From a virus, in IMG/VR virus record IMGVR_UViG_3300032245_001048, positions 1 through 62,598 of that record: DNA of 62,598 nucleotides; one strand, 5' to 3'. Below, piece after piece: positions 51,121 to 59,353 of the stretch (position 1 is its first letter; each line of letters begins with the position of its first letter). Both the position numbers and the translations under genes were made by a program. The notes beneath the pieces are model-generated. The model saw only the letters and a list, made by a program, of their open reading frames with translations, was not told the origin of the DNA and made no database searches.

Positions 51121-52197
51121 CTATTCTACTCCGTTGGTGGTTTTAATACCATCAAATAATTCTTCTTCACCGCCTTGCATGATGGCACCAGTAGCAATTT
51201 GGTATTTGTCTTTAACATAATTTTGAAACTTTTCACTTGTAATTAGTGGCATCCAAAACTCTTTAGAATCGGTATCTTTGATACGCCACTTCTTATCTTC
51301 TACTTCACCTGTGGTAACATCTACCCGTGAATACCAACCATTAGATGGTTTGATAACAAGACCGGCATCAATTGCGATATCAAGTAATCCACTCCAACGG
51401 CTAATGCCGCCATCGAAAGAAACAGAAACAGGAATCTTAGACTTTTCTTTAACATATCGAGATTTCTCCACATTAATGATGAAGTTATAACCTACAACTT
51501 CGGTACCTTCTTTTTCTTGTTGACGACCAAGAATGAAAATGTTATCGGCTGAATAATATGAACCTGTACCACCGCCAACGATATCTTTAGGGAACATTCC
51601 AATTTCTTTGTAAGTATGATTAACTACAATCATTGGAATATCTTTCATCGTCAAATGTGGTGTTACCATTCTAAATAATGATTTAACTTGTTTTGCACGG
51701 GACATATCTGCAACAGATTTACCTTCAAGTGCATCATCAACTTCTTTCTTGGATGCCAAGTTACCAATAGAATCAATGATGATAATTAGTTTGTCGTCCC
51801 TATCAAGGCTCGTAAGTTGTTGCATAATATCGAATTTGAGCTGTTCGATATCTGTGAGGGGAGTGTGCAATACACGCTCGGTATCGATACCAAAGCTGTC
51901 AAAATAACTCTGAGGAGTACCAAACTCACTATCGTAGAATAAAAGAGCCGCATCTTTGTATTTGTCCAAATAAGATTTTGCCATCAATAAACTAAACGCA
52001 GTCTTAAAGTGTTTTGATGGACCTGCCCACATTGTAAGACCTGGTGTCAAACCACCATCTAAACGACCACTCAAGGCCACATTGATAATTGGCACCGAGG
52101 TTGGAATCATATCCTTCTGTGTGAAGAATTTTGATTTCGATAGAATAGCTGATTCTTTGATACTACTATTCTTTTTAATTTTGTCAAGTATACTCAT
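51121..52197 (-). CDS. uvsX: UvsX recombinase (RecA-like)
   Basis: 358 residues. Walker A GPSKHFKT is at 59-66, Walker B LIIIIDSIG near 140, and DNA-binding loops include GGGTGSYYSADNIF. T4-type UvsX promotes strand exchange and recombination-dependent replication. It is located among the polymerase and helicase genes. Confidence 0.92.
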   Translation of the reverse strand: MSILDKIKKNSSIKESAILSKSKFFTQKDMIPTSVPIINVALSGRLDGGLTPGLTMWAGPSKHFKTAFSLLMAKSYLDKYKDAALLFYDSEFGTPQSYFDSFGIDTERVLHTPLTDIEQLKFDIMQQLTSLDRDDKLIIIIDSIGNLASKKEVDDALEGKSVADMSRAKQVKSLFRMVTPHLTMKDIPMIVVNHTYKEIGMFPKDIVGGGTGSYYSADNIFILGRQQEKEGTEVVGYNFIINVEKSRYVKEKSKIPVSVSFDGGISRWSGLLDIAIDAGLVIKPSNGWYSRVDVTTGEVEDKKWRIKDTDSKEFWMPLITSEKFQNYVKDKYQIATGAIMQGGEEELFDGIKTTNGVE

Positions 52198-52208
52198 AAT
52201 TTCCTTTT

Positions 52209-53210
52209 TTAAAAGTCACCACCATCTAATCGTTTTTCTTTGAAAGCCAATTCTGCTTTCTCGTCATATTTACTTATATCTTCTGTTTTAGTCTTTCTAA
52301 CAGGAAATCCTCTTTTGCCTGTTGTTATCGGTGGTATAGTTTCACCTGAAGCTTCACTAATAACAATATTTTCTTCAACTTTCATTTCGGTGATATTTTG
52401 TTTATCCACTTCTACTGTTTGTTCTTCTTTTTTAACTGGCTCTTGTGGCTCTTCAGGTTTAACAGGCTCAGGTTTTTTCTTTGTGAAGATGGGTATATCG
52501 CTTGATGATAATCCAACAATCGTACCATTTTCAATGATAGGTCTACCATTTCCTTTCGCCATTGACATATTCGCTGCTATCAATAATAACACAGCTAACG
52601 GGTCAAATACAACCATTATTAGCATGATTACCAATCTTACAGCCTTATCTAAGCCATCTTCATCATCAGTACCATATACCATATCACCAATATACTTGAT
52701 AGGACCAACTTCAGCGGTAAGTTTATTTGATTCTTTAAGTAATGGTAACTTTCTCTTATTAATTTCGGTAAGTTCTTTTTGGGTATCTTGAATTTGTTTA
52801 TCAAGTCGGTTACTTGCCGTTGATGGATCTTTAGCACGAGCCAACAAATAATCCAATCTTTCTTTAGTAATCTTTTCTTGTTGCACCAATGTTTTGACTT
52901 CAAGTGTATTGGCACCGGCATCCATAGTAGAATCAATATGTGCCTTAGATAAGAAACCAAAAATACCCATCGAGGTAATAATCATCAAAATGACCACAGA
53001 GAAGGTCAAATATGATTTTAATAAAAGTGGGCAGGTTTTCCAATTACGATATAACCATGATGTAGTAACTAATTTGCTTAGTTCTAAAACCGAGCCCATA
53101 AAAACGATTGGCCAAAATGCACCAGTAAAGATTGCAGCCAGACCAATAACGGAATAATAGGCTGCAATACCTGATAGTAATAATGCGGATAGTAATGTTA
53201 AAAATGTCAT
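52209..53210 (-). CDS. conserved membrane protein with coiled coil, 333 aa
   Basis: Starts MTFLTLLSALLLSGIAAYYSV at 53210, which overlaps the DNA polymerase stop (ATGA); the in-frame extension into the polymerase is excluded. Three N-terminal hydrophobic segments, a coiled coil of about 100 residues and a fourth membrane segment (LVIMLIMVVFDPLAVLLLI). A Pro/Glu-rich tail is cytoplasmic. It could tether replication or block other phages at the membrane; no evidence either way. Confidence 0.65.
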   Translation of the reverse strand: MTFLTLLSALLLSGIAAYYSVIGLAAIFTGAFWPIVFMGSVLELSKLVTTSWLYRNWKTCPLLLKSYLTFSVVILMIITSMGIFGFLSKAHIDSTMDAGANTLEVKTLVQQEKITKERLDYLLARAKDPSTASNRLDKQIQDTQKELTEINKRKLPLLKESNKLTAEVGPIKYIGDMVYGTDDEDGLDKAVRLVIMLIMVVFDPLAVLLLIAANMSMAKGNGRPIIENGTIVGLSSSDIPIFTKKKPEPVKPEEPQEPVKKEEQTVEVDKQNITEMKVEENIVISEASGETIPPITTGKRGFPVRKTKTEDISKYDEKAELAFKEKRLDGGDF

Positions 53211-55750
53211 GAAAAGAAATCCTCTATTGAACTTGTTTTTTCTGTTGACCACTTCATACAATCAAGAATCACTTTGATTGGTTCTAGGAATGCCTTATCG
53301 AATTGCATATCATAGTCGATATATTGTTGCAACTCAAACTCTTTTGGTAAACGAGATGGATACGAGATAACTGTATCTTTAAATGGATTTGGCATTTTAA
53401 GGTAAGTAAACTTAACCTTTTCACCTTCTTGAATGAGTGGATATTTTTTGGTGAGATCCAATCGTTTTAGATTGTTGTTATAGATAATTGCACCTTTAAC
53501 ATGAATTGGTGTGCCTTTTTTGTAAAGGTTAACCGCATCAGAGTAGGTATTTAGGCCATTGAGACCACGGGGAAAAGATATTTCTTCTACTGGCAATTTC
53601 TTAAACTCTTTTCTAAAATCTGCAATAAAGGTATGAATGTCATCTTGTGTACCATTCACCATTAACTGAATTGCTTCTTTCATTTTTTCACGAATGGCAG
53701 ATGGTGTGGAAGATTTAATCATTTCTAAACCCATCACCTTCATTTGAGGTTCGTTGTATTGAACACCCTCATTATTATATACATTCAGAATATATCTTTT
53801 CTTGGCAGTCCAAATACCCTTATCAGAAAGACCTTCACGCTTCATCTGCATCTTTTGTTCATAGGCATGGACATATTCAGCCAATTCATCATAAGACTTA
53901 TCAATATATGGTTGTATCTTTTCTTCACAGATTTTATCCATGAGAGAAATTACCTTTTGCTTGTCGGAAGTATCTTTGATGAACTTATTAACCAATTCAC
54001 CCATGCGAAGATAGATTGAATCTGTGTCGGAAGCAATAACATAATCTCTATCTTCTGTATTCAGAATCTTATTCATCCAAGAATTAATCTTGTTTTCAAT
54101 CCATCTTATAGATAACTGGCCGGCAGTAGTAACGCCAAGAGCCATACGCAAATCATAGAAACGAAAATACTGAGAGCCCAAAGCGCCATAGGCAGAGTTG
54201 AGTGAAACTTTTTTTGCCAATTGAATGTTGTTGTATTTTGCAATTCGTTTTTCAATTTCATATAACTTGTTTGAGTCTTTTTCATTTTCATATTCCTGTT
54301 TTGCTTGAAGCATCAGCTTCTTAAATTTACTTCTATCAGTATACATTTCTTCCATCATCTTAGGTAAGAAACCTTGAATGTCGGTACGGAAGAATTGGCC
54401 ATTGGGAGTGACTGTTACATTTTGTAAGTTGGAAGTATCAATCGATTTACTTAACATCTTATCAACAGAAACACCTTGAGAAAGAACTTCACGCATTTCA
54501 TCTGTATAGTTTTCAGGTTCAATCAATGTTTCAGGACTGATATTATATTGCATCATGAGGTGAGGGTAGAGTGAATTTAGGTCAAAGCTGGCGATATAAT
54601 CATGTAGTCCAGTTTGTGGTACTTTAACATATGCACCTTCAAACGCAGAATCTTTATCTTTAGTTATTCTTGGTGGAACAATAATGTTCTTCTCAAACAA
54701 ATAAGAATATGTCAAAGAATCCCACATACGAGTTTGTGCAAAGACATCTTCAAAGTTTGTTTTGGTATCATATGCCAAGGTTACTGCCAATTCAAGTAAC
54801 TTTAACTTTTCTTCTAGTTTGATGATGAGTTCAACGTCTTTAATGTTATACTCAATAAACAGTTGATAATTCAAACGATACAAAGAATGTAGATTGTCAT
54901 AATCATCATATGCAATCTTACCTTCACCAAGTTCTACTTGTGCAATATTATCCAAACGATACGATTCTTGTGACTTACCACCTGGCGCATACCATTTGTA
55001 TAGTTCGATATAATCTAACGATTCAACACCAACAAGACTGTAAGAAGTCATCTCACGACCATTAATGATGGCCTTGCGTTCTGTAATATAATTCCAAGGT
55101 GAAAGTTTTTTGGTTTCTGGTTCACCAAGAATTTTACGAAAACGATTTACGAGATATGGTATATCGAAGAACTTGGTATTCCAACCTGTGATAATATCAG
55201 GATAGTGGTCTTTCCAAAAGTTCATAAATGATTTACAAAGATTGTATTCATCCTTACAACGGAAATAAATCTCTTTGCCTTTTACTTCATACTCACCACA
55301 ACCAAACACATATGATTCACTATTGGTAAATCGAATACAAATTGCGGTGATAGGTTCATTTGCTTGATAAGGATCAGGAAATCCATTCTCTGAACCCACC
55401 TCAATATCGATTACAGCAACAGATACTTTATCATAATCATAATCAACCATACCTCTATGTTCATCTGCAATATAGGCATACTCGAATCGTGTTTGACCAT
55501 AAATTTTGGAGGCACCAGAAACGCCATCAAATTGTTTGATGAAATCTCTGGCTGAACGAATGTCACCAAAGATTTTTTGTTGTAGTGGTTCGCCTTCAAG
55601 ATTTCTGAATTTGATTTCTTGAATTCTGGTCGCCGGCAAATAAAGAGAAGGCGAATACTCAATCTTCTCTTTTATTCTTTGACCGTTTTTGATGCCACGA
55701 TACAGAATATTGCCACCAATACTCTGAACATTTGTATAGAAATTTGCCAA
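53207..55750 (-). CDS. 43: family B DNA polymerase (gp43)
   Basis: 847 residues. The 3'-5' exonuclease motif DIEVGSENG (Asp115/Glu117), a DNTKF-like GWNTKFFDIPYL, polymerase motif A DLNSLYPHL (390-398), motif B KKVSLNSAYG (513-522) and motif C SDTDS (574-578) are all present. The C-terminus SIEDFFS resembles a sliding-clamp peptide. The first gene after the promoter at 56107-56135 is a small protein, then polymerase. Confidence 0.95.
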   Translation of the reverse strand: MANFYTNVQSIGGNILYRGIKNGQRIKEKIEYSPSLYLPATRIQEIKFRNLEGEPLQQKIFGDIRSARDFIKQFDGVSGASKIYGQTRFEYAYIADEHRGMVDYDYDKVSVAVIDIEVGSENGFPDPYQANEPITAICIRFTNSESYVFGCGEYEVKGKEIYFRCKDEYNLCKSFMNFWKDHYPDIITGWNTKFFDIPYLVNRFRKILGEPETKKLSPWNYITERKAIINGREMTSYSLVGVESLDYIELYKWYAPGGKSQESYRLDNIAQVELGEGKIAYDDYDNLHSLYRLNYQLFIEYNIKDVELIIKLEEKLKLLELAVTLAYDTKTNFEDVFAQTRMWDSLTYSYLFEKNIIVPPRITKDKDSAFEGAYVKVPQTGLHDYIASFDLNSLYPHLMMQYNISPETLIEPENYTDEMREVLSQGVSVDKMLSKSIDTSNLQNVTVTPNGQFFRTDIQGFLPKMMEEMYTDRSKFKKLMLQAKQEYENEKDSNKLYEIEKRIAKYNNIQLAKKVSLNSAYGALGSQYFRFYDLRMALGVTTAGQLSIRWIENKINSWMNKILNTEDRDYVIASDTDSIYLRMGELVNKFIKDTSDKQKVISLMDKICEEKIQPYIDKSYDELAEYVHAYEQKMQMKREGLSDKGIWTAKKRYILNVYNNEGVQYNEPQMKVMGLEMIKSSTPSAIREKMKEAIQLMVNGTQDDIHTFIADFRKEFKKLPVEEISFPRGLNGLNTYSDAVNLYKKGTPIHVKGAIIYNNNLKRLDLTKKYPLIQEGEKVKFTYLKMPNPFKDTVISYPSRLPKEFELQQYIDYDMQFDKAFLEPIKVILDCMKWSTEKTSSIEDFFS

Positions 55751-55751
55751 G

Positions 55752-56063
55752 TTAACCTGTGATTAGTTGTTTTGTTGGTGGAAGAACAATACCTGAACCA
55801 AAGATTGAATTATAGTTTGTAATAAAATCTTCCGCAGGTGTATAAGAGTATACTACATTCTTCTTAGCCAAGGCAACCGTGGCATCAGTTTTTTGTTGGG
55901 CATGAATGGGAAATGGTGCAAAACCAACAGAGGGTTTACCATCAGGACCTCGAACTACTGCAATGCCAACCGGATTAGTTAATACCAGTTCCGTTTCAGA
56001 TTCAGATTCTACTTCACCAAGAACATCTTCACCAGTTACCAATTTAAGTGCTAAAATTTTCAT
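55752..56063 (-). CDS. conserved T4-like phage protein, possibly Sm-like, 103 aa
   Basis: Begins MKILALKLVTGEDVLGEVES with GEDVxGEV, like Sm-type strand patterns, and NPVGIAVVRGPDGKPSVGFAPFP. I recall it from marine T4-like phages next to polymerase. An Sm-like RNA-binding function is a guess from the first two strands. Confidence 0.65.
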   Translation of the reverse strand: MKILALKLVTGEDVLGEVESESETELVLTNPVGIAVVRGPDGKPSVGFAPFPIHAQQKTDATVALAKKNVVYSYTPAEDFITNYNSIFGSGIVLPPTKQLITG

Positions 56064-56078
56064 ACTATTCCTTTTTAA

Positions 56079-56086
56079 TATAAATA
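56079..56086 (+). promoter_or_regulatory. T4-type late promoter TATAAATA, plus strand
   Basis: Exact consensus on the plus strand, 70 bp upstream of the ATG at 56156. It is divergent from the early promoter at 56107-56135, which it faces. Confidence 0.75.
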
Positions 56087-56106
56087 CTTATGATGATTTG
56101 AGTTAC

Positions 56107-56135
56107 AGTATACTATTTTTTGTCTTTTTTGTCAA
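56107..56135 (-). promoter_or_regulatory. consensus sigma70 promoter for polymerase operon
   Basis: TTGACA, 17-bp spacer, TATACT, 43 bp before the ATG at 56063. Confidence 0.85.
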
Positions 56136-56155
56136 CACTTTAATGGTATACTTAG

Positions 56156-56599
56156 ATGCCCGATCCGATATCTACTGGCGGCCAGACCGCTGTTTCTTCT
56201 TTAAAGAGTGCTCAAAATGTTGGTAAACAACTAGGTTCAGTTGTTATGGACCAACAAGCTGATATGGAAAATGCCATTCAGCAACAACACAAAGCACGGG
56301 TTCAAGCTAAACTGGCAAAAGAACATCACGCTGCCATATTAGAAGTTCGTGCCGTAGAAAAATACGAACAACAAAAGGCACACGAAAGAGAAATAGAAAA
56401 AGTCAAACAAGACACCATACGCAAACATGGAAAAAATGCCTGGATTGAAGTAGAGGCCTTAAAGGCCAAGATGGAAAAAGAAAGAGAAGAAGAAAACAAG
56501 TTAATAGACAAAGACCGTCAAAAACAAATTCAAGTTTTTTGGTGGTGCATGACTGCTTCAGCATTAATAACTTATTTTTTTAAGTTGTATAAAATATGA
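56156..56599 (+). CDS. late virion-type coiled-coil protein, 147 aa
   Basis: Begins MPDPISTGGQTAVSSLK; a long charged helix from about 40 to 120 and a C-terminal membrane-like segment (WWCMTASALITYFFKLY). Driven by the late promoter at 56079-56086. I recall similar proteins in aquatic T4-like phages. Possibly an internal or ejected protein. Confidence 0.65.
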   Translation: MPDPISTGGQTAVSSLKSAQNVGKQLGSVVMDQQADMENAIQQQHKARVQAKLAKEHHAAILEVRAVEKYEQQKAHEREIEKVKQDTIRKHGKNAWIEVEALKAKMEKEREEENKLIDKDRQKQIQVFWWCMTASALITYFFKLYKI

Positions 56600-56685
56600 A
56601 AGATATGCAACCATTCATATTCGTAGCCGTTTTGATTCTTTGTTTAGCACTAATGGTGGTAGAATCGGGAGTAGTATTTAAATAA
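56596..56685 (+). CDS. small membrane peptide, 29 aa
   Basis: Starts with ATGA overlap with the previous stop. Single hydrophobic helix (FIFVAVLILCLALMVV). Probably co-expressed late. Confidence 0.55.
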   Translation: MKDMQPFIFVAVLILCLALMVVESGVVFK

Positions 56686-56703
56686 ACTGAAAGTGAGATA
56701 ACT

Positions 56704-56790
56704 ATGAATAAATTGCCTCAAATAATTTTTACCGTATGTTTAATTGGTAGTCTTATAATCATGACGCTAGAAGTTTTAGCAAAACACTAA
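56704..56790 (+). CDS. small membrane peptide, 28 aa
   Basis: GAGATAA precedes the ATG. Single membrane helix (IIFTVCLIGSLIIMTLEVL). The two small peptides look like duplicates in form: short N-terminus, helix, Glu, short tail. Confidence 0.5.
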   Translation: MNKLPQIIFTVCLIGSLIIMTLEVLAKH

Positions 56791-56900
56791 CTGGATTGGT
56801 TTTGTTTTTCTTTTAGTCTTTGTTCATCTTCAATTCGTTTGAATTCGTCATCCAAATTTTTGTCATCCTGTTCTTGAACAGGATCATGTTCTTGTGTCAT
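56787..56900 (-). CDS. small acidic protein, 37 aa
   Basis: Starts at 56900 behind AGAGGAAG. Asp/Glu/Gln-rich and disordered. Converges with the plus-strand island by 4 bases. Confidence 0.5.
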   Translation of the reverse strand: MTQEHDPVQEQDDKNLDDEFKRIEDEQRLKEKQNQSS

Positions 56901-57019
56901 CTTCCTCTACCTGCTTTGCGTTGCACAGTCATCTTAGGAACAAATGTTTGTTTTGGTTTTGGTTGTTGTGGTGCTTTTTGATTTGGTTTGATTACTGCTG
57001 GTTTCTTTTGTTCAGTCAT
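56897..57019 (-). CDS. small Pro/Lys/Gln-rich protein, 40 aa
   Basis: AAGGAG before the ATG at 57019 and an ATGA junction to the next gene. Low complexity and basic (KPNQKAPQQPKPKQTF). Confidence 0.5.
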   Translation of the reverse strand: MTEQKKPAVIKPNQKAPQQPKPKQTFVPKMTVQRKAGRGR

Positions 57020-57032
57020 AATAACTCCTTAG

Positions 57033-57107
57033 TGGTTGCGGAGAATGGAATCGCACCAATGCCCTCCGGATTATGAGTCCGGCGCTCTACTCCTGAGCTA
57101 CTCCGCT
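57033..57107 (-). tRNA. tRNA-Met (CAT) with 1:72 mismatch
   Basis: 75 nt including encoded CCA. The acceptor stem pairs GCGGAG with CTCCGC, leaving an A1-A72 mismatch with a 73 A, as in initiator tRNAs. The anticodon loop is CTCATAA with stem CCGGA/TCCGG (two of three initiator-type G-C pairs). D-stem C11-G24 is elongator-like; the T-loop is TGCGATT and unusual. Could be initiator-like Met, elongator Met or Ile2 with modified CAT. Confidence 0.8.
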
Positions 57108-57640
57108 ATAACTTTATATATTACATCTTGCCAATGAATAACAAGATTTTTATTATAATTTTGTGTTTTGCCTTTTCTTTTATTTTCTATACTTGGTAAA
57201 TATTGTAAATTGTCTTGATGGTGTAATCCACCTTCAGCTAAAGATATTGTATGGTCAACTTCATATCCTTTTGGACAATGTTCATAAATCTTTTTAATTA
57301 ATTTTTTATCTGCATCAGGTGGTGTAGCATTTCTTTGTTTTGCTCTGTACCGACTAACTGTTAGTCTATTTTTTAATGCCAACTTTTCGGGAGTCATAGT
57401 CCTACCTAAAAAAGCATAGTAAGCATTAGCTATTTTACTTTTAAGTAATTTTTGTTCTTCTGTGTGTTTCCATCCAGGTTTACCTAAACCTGGGTGGCCA
57501 TTTTTGGCAAAATATCTTTTTACAGATTCACTTTTTTTCTTCTTATCTTCTTCCGTCCATGTTCTAGAATTAGCACAAGACCTAGAACAAAAAGTTCCAG
57601 ATTTGTCATGTAATGTATCACATTTTGGACAATGTTTCAT
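57098..57640 (-). CDS. HNH endonuclease overlapping tRNA-Met
   Basis: 180 residues. The N-terminal zinc motif (CPKC...FCSRSC) is followed by a helical DNA-binding part and the HNH core (VDHTISLAEGG with NLQYLP and ENKRKG). Typical of free-standing homing endonucleases. Its last codons and stop (57098-57107) are the 5' acceptor strand of the tRNA, so tRNA processing would remove the stop codon from the message. Confidence 0.85.
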   Translation of the reverse strand: MKHCPKCDTLHDKSGTFCSRSCANSRTWTEEDKKKKSESVKRYFAKNGHPGLGKPGWKHTEEQKLLKSKIANAYYAFLGRTMTPEKLALKNRLTVSRYRAKQRNATPPDADKKLIKKIYEHCPKGYEVDHTISLAEGGLHHQDNLQYLPSIENKRKGKTQNYNKNLVIHWQDVIYKVIAE

Positions 57641-57653
57641 ATTATTCTAAACA

Positions 57654-57911
57654 TTAAAAAATCAATATTACGTGTTCGATAGCAACAACATATAATTCTT
57701 TTTCGAGTTCTTTACCAGAAACTTTAACTGCGCCGTTCCAATTAATTAGAACTTCATCACCAACGGAAACTTCATCGACTTTAGGACCAATAGATTCAAC
57801 TAATGCTCTATCAGGACCTTCTGATGATTTAAGAATAATACCAAATTCGGTTTGTTTTTCACCAGCAATTCGTGAAACAATAATCTTGTCTTTCATAGGT
57901 TGCAAAACCAT
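57654..57911 (-). CDS. GroES-like co-chaperonin (gp31-type)
   Basis: 85 residues. The start LQPMKDKIIVSRI aligns with the GroES LRPLHDRVIVKR, then a mobile-loop equivalent with a Gly-Ile-Ile-Leu (GIIL) anchor, and VGDEVLINW and VAIEHVILI at the end. T4 gp31 replaces host GroES to fold the large capsid protein. This copy is shorter than gp31 (111). It lacks no obvious core strand. Confidence 0.8.
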   Translation of the reverse strand: MVLQPMKDKIIVSRIAGEKQTEFGIILKSSEGPDRALVESIGPKVDEVSVGDEVLINWNGAVKVSGKELEKELYVVAIEHVILIF

Positions 57912-58169
57912 AATTTACCTTTCAATCAAATTAGTATATAGTCCATTATTGAGAATACTGTTTCGTGTTTAAGAACTAATGGGTGGACTTATCATAAAGT
58001 ATAGGCGCCTATCTTTATGCGTTACCACTCGTCAGTCGTTCTCTCAGCTTTGCGTTTTCAATCTAACTTTTGCGTTGTTAGATAATCTCCTTATAGCGGA
58101 TACGGTTTCTGAGATAGTGATTTCCCTAACAGTTGGGATTGCTTACTCTTTCGTTCACATTCTCAATGA
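57912..58169. ncRNA. possible structured RNA region (258 bases, no gene)
   Basis: No credible reading frame. Several paired elements: hairpin ATCTAAC / GTTAGAT (about 58059-58084), nested CTCAG / CTGAG arms around it, two AACGCAAA repeats and a perfect palindrome ATAGGCGCCTAT (about 58003-58014). It lies between the GroES-like gene and tRNA-Gly. Not a tRNA or an intron core; could be a regulatory RNA or a leader. Confidence 0.35.
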
Positions 58170-58243
58170 TGGAGCGGGATGACAGAATCGAACTGACAAC
58201 AACAGATTGGAAATCTGTAGTTTTACCATTAAACTAATCCCGC
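58170..58243 (-). tRNA. tRNA-Gly (TCC)
   Basis: 74 nt with encoded CCA; acceptor GCGGGAT, anticodon loop TTTCCAA, standard T-arm with TTCGATT. Reads glycine GGA, useful in an AT-rich genome. Confidence 0.9.
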
Positions 58244-58249
58244 AAATTT

Positions 58250-58450
58250 TTATTCTGAAGCTACTGGTTCTGCATCTTTACCAAACTTTTGTGTTTGTAA
58301 ACGTCTTGCGATAGCTTTCTTGATTTTAGGAATATGTTTCTTACGAGCACCATCTAACATCTTAGTTAATTGTTCGATGTTCAAAGGACCTAATTTTTGT
58401 TTACCATTTTTGGTTAACATTGGATTCTTCTTAGATTTTGCTACGGCCAT
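58250..58450 (-). CDS. small basic conserved protein, 66 aa
   Basis: Starts MAVAKSKKNPMLTKNGKQKL at 58450 behind AAGGAAT. I recall it from marine T4-like phages (KSKKNPMLTKNGK). Basic, function unknown. The upstream in-frame extension lies in the leader and is excluded. Confidence 0.7.
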   Translation of the reverse strand: MAVAKSKKNPMLTKNGKQKLGPLNIEQLTKMLDGARKKHIPKIKKAIARRLQTQKFGKDAEPVASE

Positions 58451-58548
58451 AAAATATTCCTTAAATAAAATTTGGAGCGGTGGCCTGCTTTGCTCAGGTA
58501 ACAAAAGAGGGTATCTTCTGTCGTGCTATCACACACCGCATTTAAACC

Positions 58549-58577
58549 ATAATACACTACTTATGTTACTTTGTCAA
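58549..58577 (-). promoter_or_regulatory. sigma70-like promoter
   Basis: TTGACA, 17-bp spacer, TATTAT. It reads toward 58450 and lies just downstream of tRNA-Cys. Confidence 0.7.
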
Positions 58578-58597
58578 CAACTTTGTGTGGTATATTT

Positions 58598-58675
58598 TGG
58601 AGTGAAAGGTGAGATTCGAACTCACGGATTTACGGCTTTGCAGGCCGTTGCATTGGACCACTCTGCCACTCTCAC
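58598..58675 (-). tRNA. tRNA-Cys (GCA)
   Basis: 78 nt with CCA. Acceptor GTGAGAG pairs with CTTTCAC, the discriminator is T (Cys identity), and the anticodon loop is CTGCAAA. T-arm GTGAG/CTCAC is perfect. Confidence 0.92.
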
Positions 58676-58701
58676 ATTGTATCCTATTATAGACAATAGC
58701 C

Positions 58702-58848
58702 TAAGTTAATGCACATAATAGGATACAATTTTTTAGACTTCTCGGAACGCCTTACTGCTTTGTTACTCTTACGATGAACTCCTGCCTTACGAAACAATGC
58801 CAATTTGACAAGATAGTTTCGTGGTTGAGGAGTAGTTTTCTTTTTCAT
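58702..58848 (-). CDS. small basic conserved protein, 48 aa
   Basis: Starts MKKKTTPQPRNYLVKLALFRKAG, like a very common small phage and proteobacterial protein (TPRN.FV..A.FRKAG.H.K..KA.RR.EK). ATG at 58848. Function unknown; basic charge suggests RNA or DNA contact. Confidence 0.7.
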
Positions 58849-58860
58849 AATACTCTCCTG

Positions 58861-58871
58861 ATTGTAAAGTT
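58861..58871. repeat. AACTTTACAAT element, single copy
   Basis: The same 11-bp word as the three copies at 59354-59407, here just upstream of the gene at 58702-58848. Confidence 0.5.
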
Positions 58872-59341
58872 TATTTTTTTATAAAATCAACAGCAATAGA
58901 ATATCTATCATTTTTTTCCCATGGAGGAACCGTATGCATTGTATTGGAATCCATATAAACAACACTATTGTCTTTAGCCAACACTTTTAAATATGTATTG
59001 TTAATACAAAATATTGTTCCATTATTTTCACATCCATAAACATAATAAAGAGCAGTGAAAATTATACCACGATGATTATGGTAGCCAAATGTAGAATCCT
59101 TTTTGCATACATTAAACCAACAAGAACTAATAATTGAATTGTCTACAGGACTATGTTTTCGTATTACATCCAATAACAATTTAAGAGAATTATTTTTTTT
59201 ATATTTTTCATGCATATCATCATAAGATTGATATAAAGGAACCACATCACACAAACAATTTTCTATTTCATAGTCCATTATTTTTTTTAAATTTATCCTA
59301 TCTTTGTCAGATAGAACATCATCGATAGTTAATATATTCAC
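58871..59341 (-). CDS. 2OG-Fe(II) oxygenase-like protein, 156 aa
   Basis: FGYHNHRGIIFTALYYV, VVYMDSNTMHTVPPW and RYSIAVDF correspond to metal His, distal His and Arg of small prolyl-hydroxylase-like phage proteins. Substrate unknown. Flanked on both sides by AACTTTACAAT elements. Confidence 0.65.
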   Translation of the reverse strand: MNILTIDDVLSDKDRINLKKIMDYEIENCLCDVVPLYQSYDDMHEKYKKNNSLKLLLDVIRKHSPVDNSIISSCWFNVCKKDSTFGYHNHRGIIFTALYYVYGCENNGTIFCINNTYLKVLAKDNSVVYMDSNTMHTVPPWEKNDRYSIAVDFIKK

Positions 59342-59353
59342 AATTTTCTCTCG

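Noticed and set aside
57912-58169. tmRNA or group I intron
   Set aside because: No tRNA-like ends, no tag reading frame and no conserved intron core were seen.
57979-58182. Plus-strand reading frame of 67 residues over the structured region
   Set aside because: It runs into tRNA-Gly and has no ribosome site; pairing signals explain the region better.
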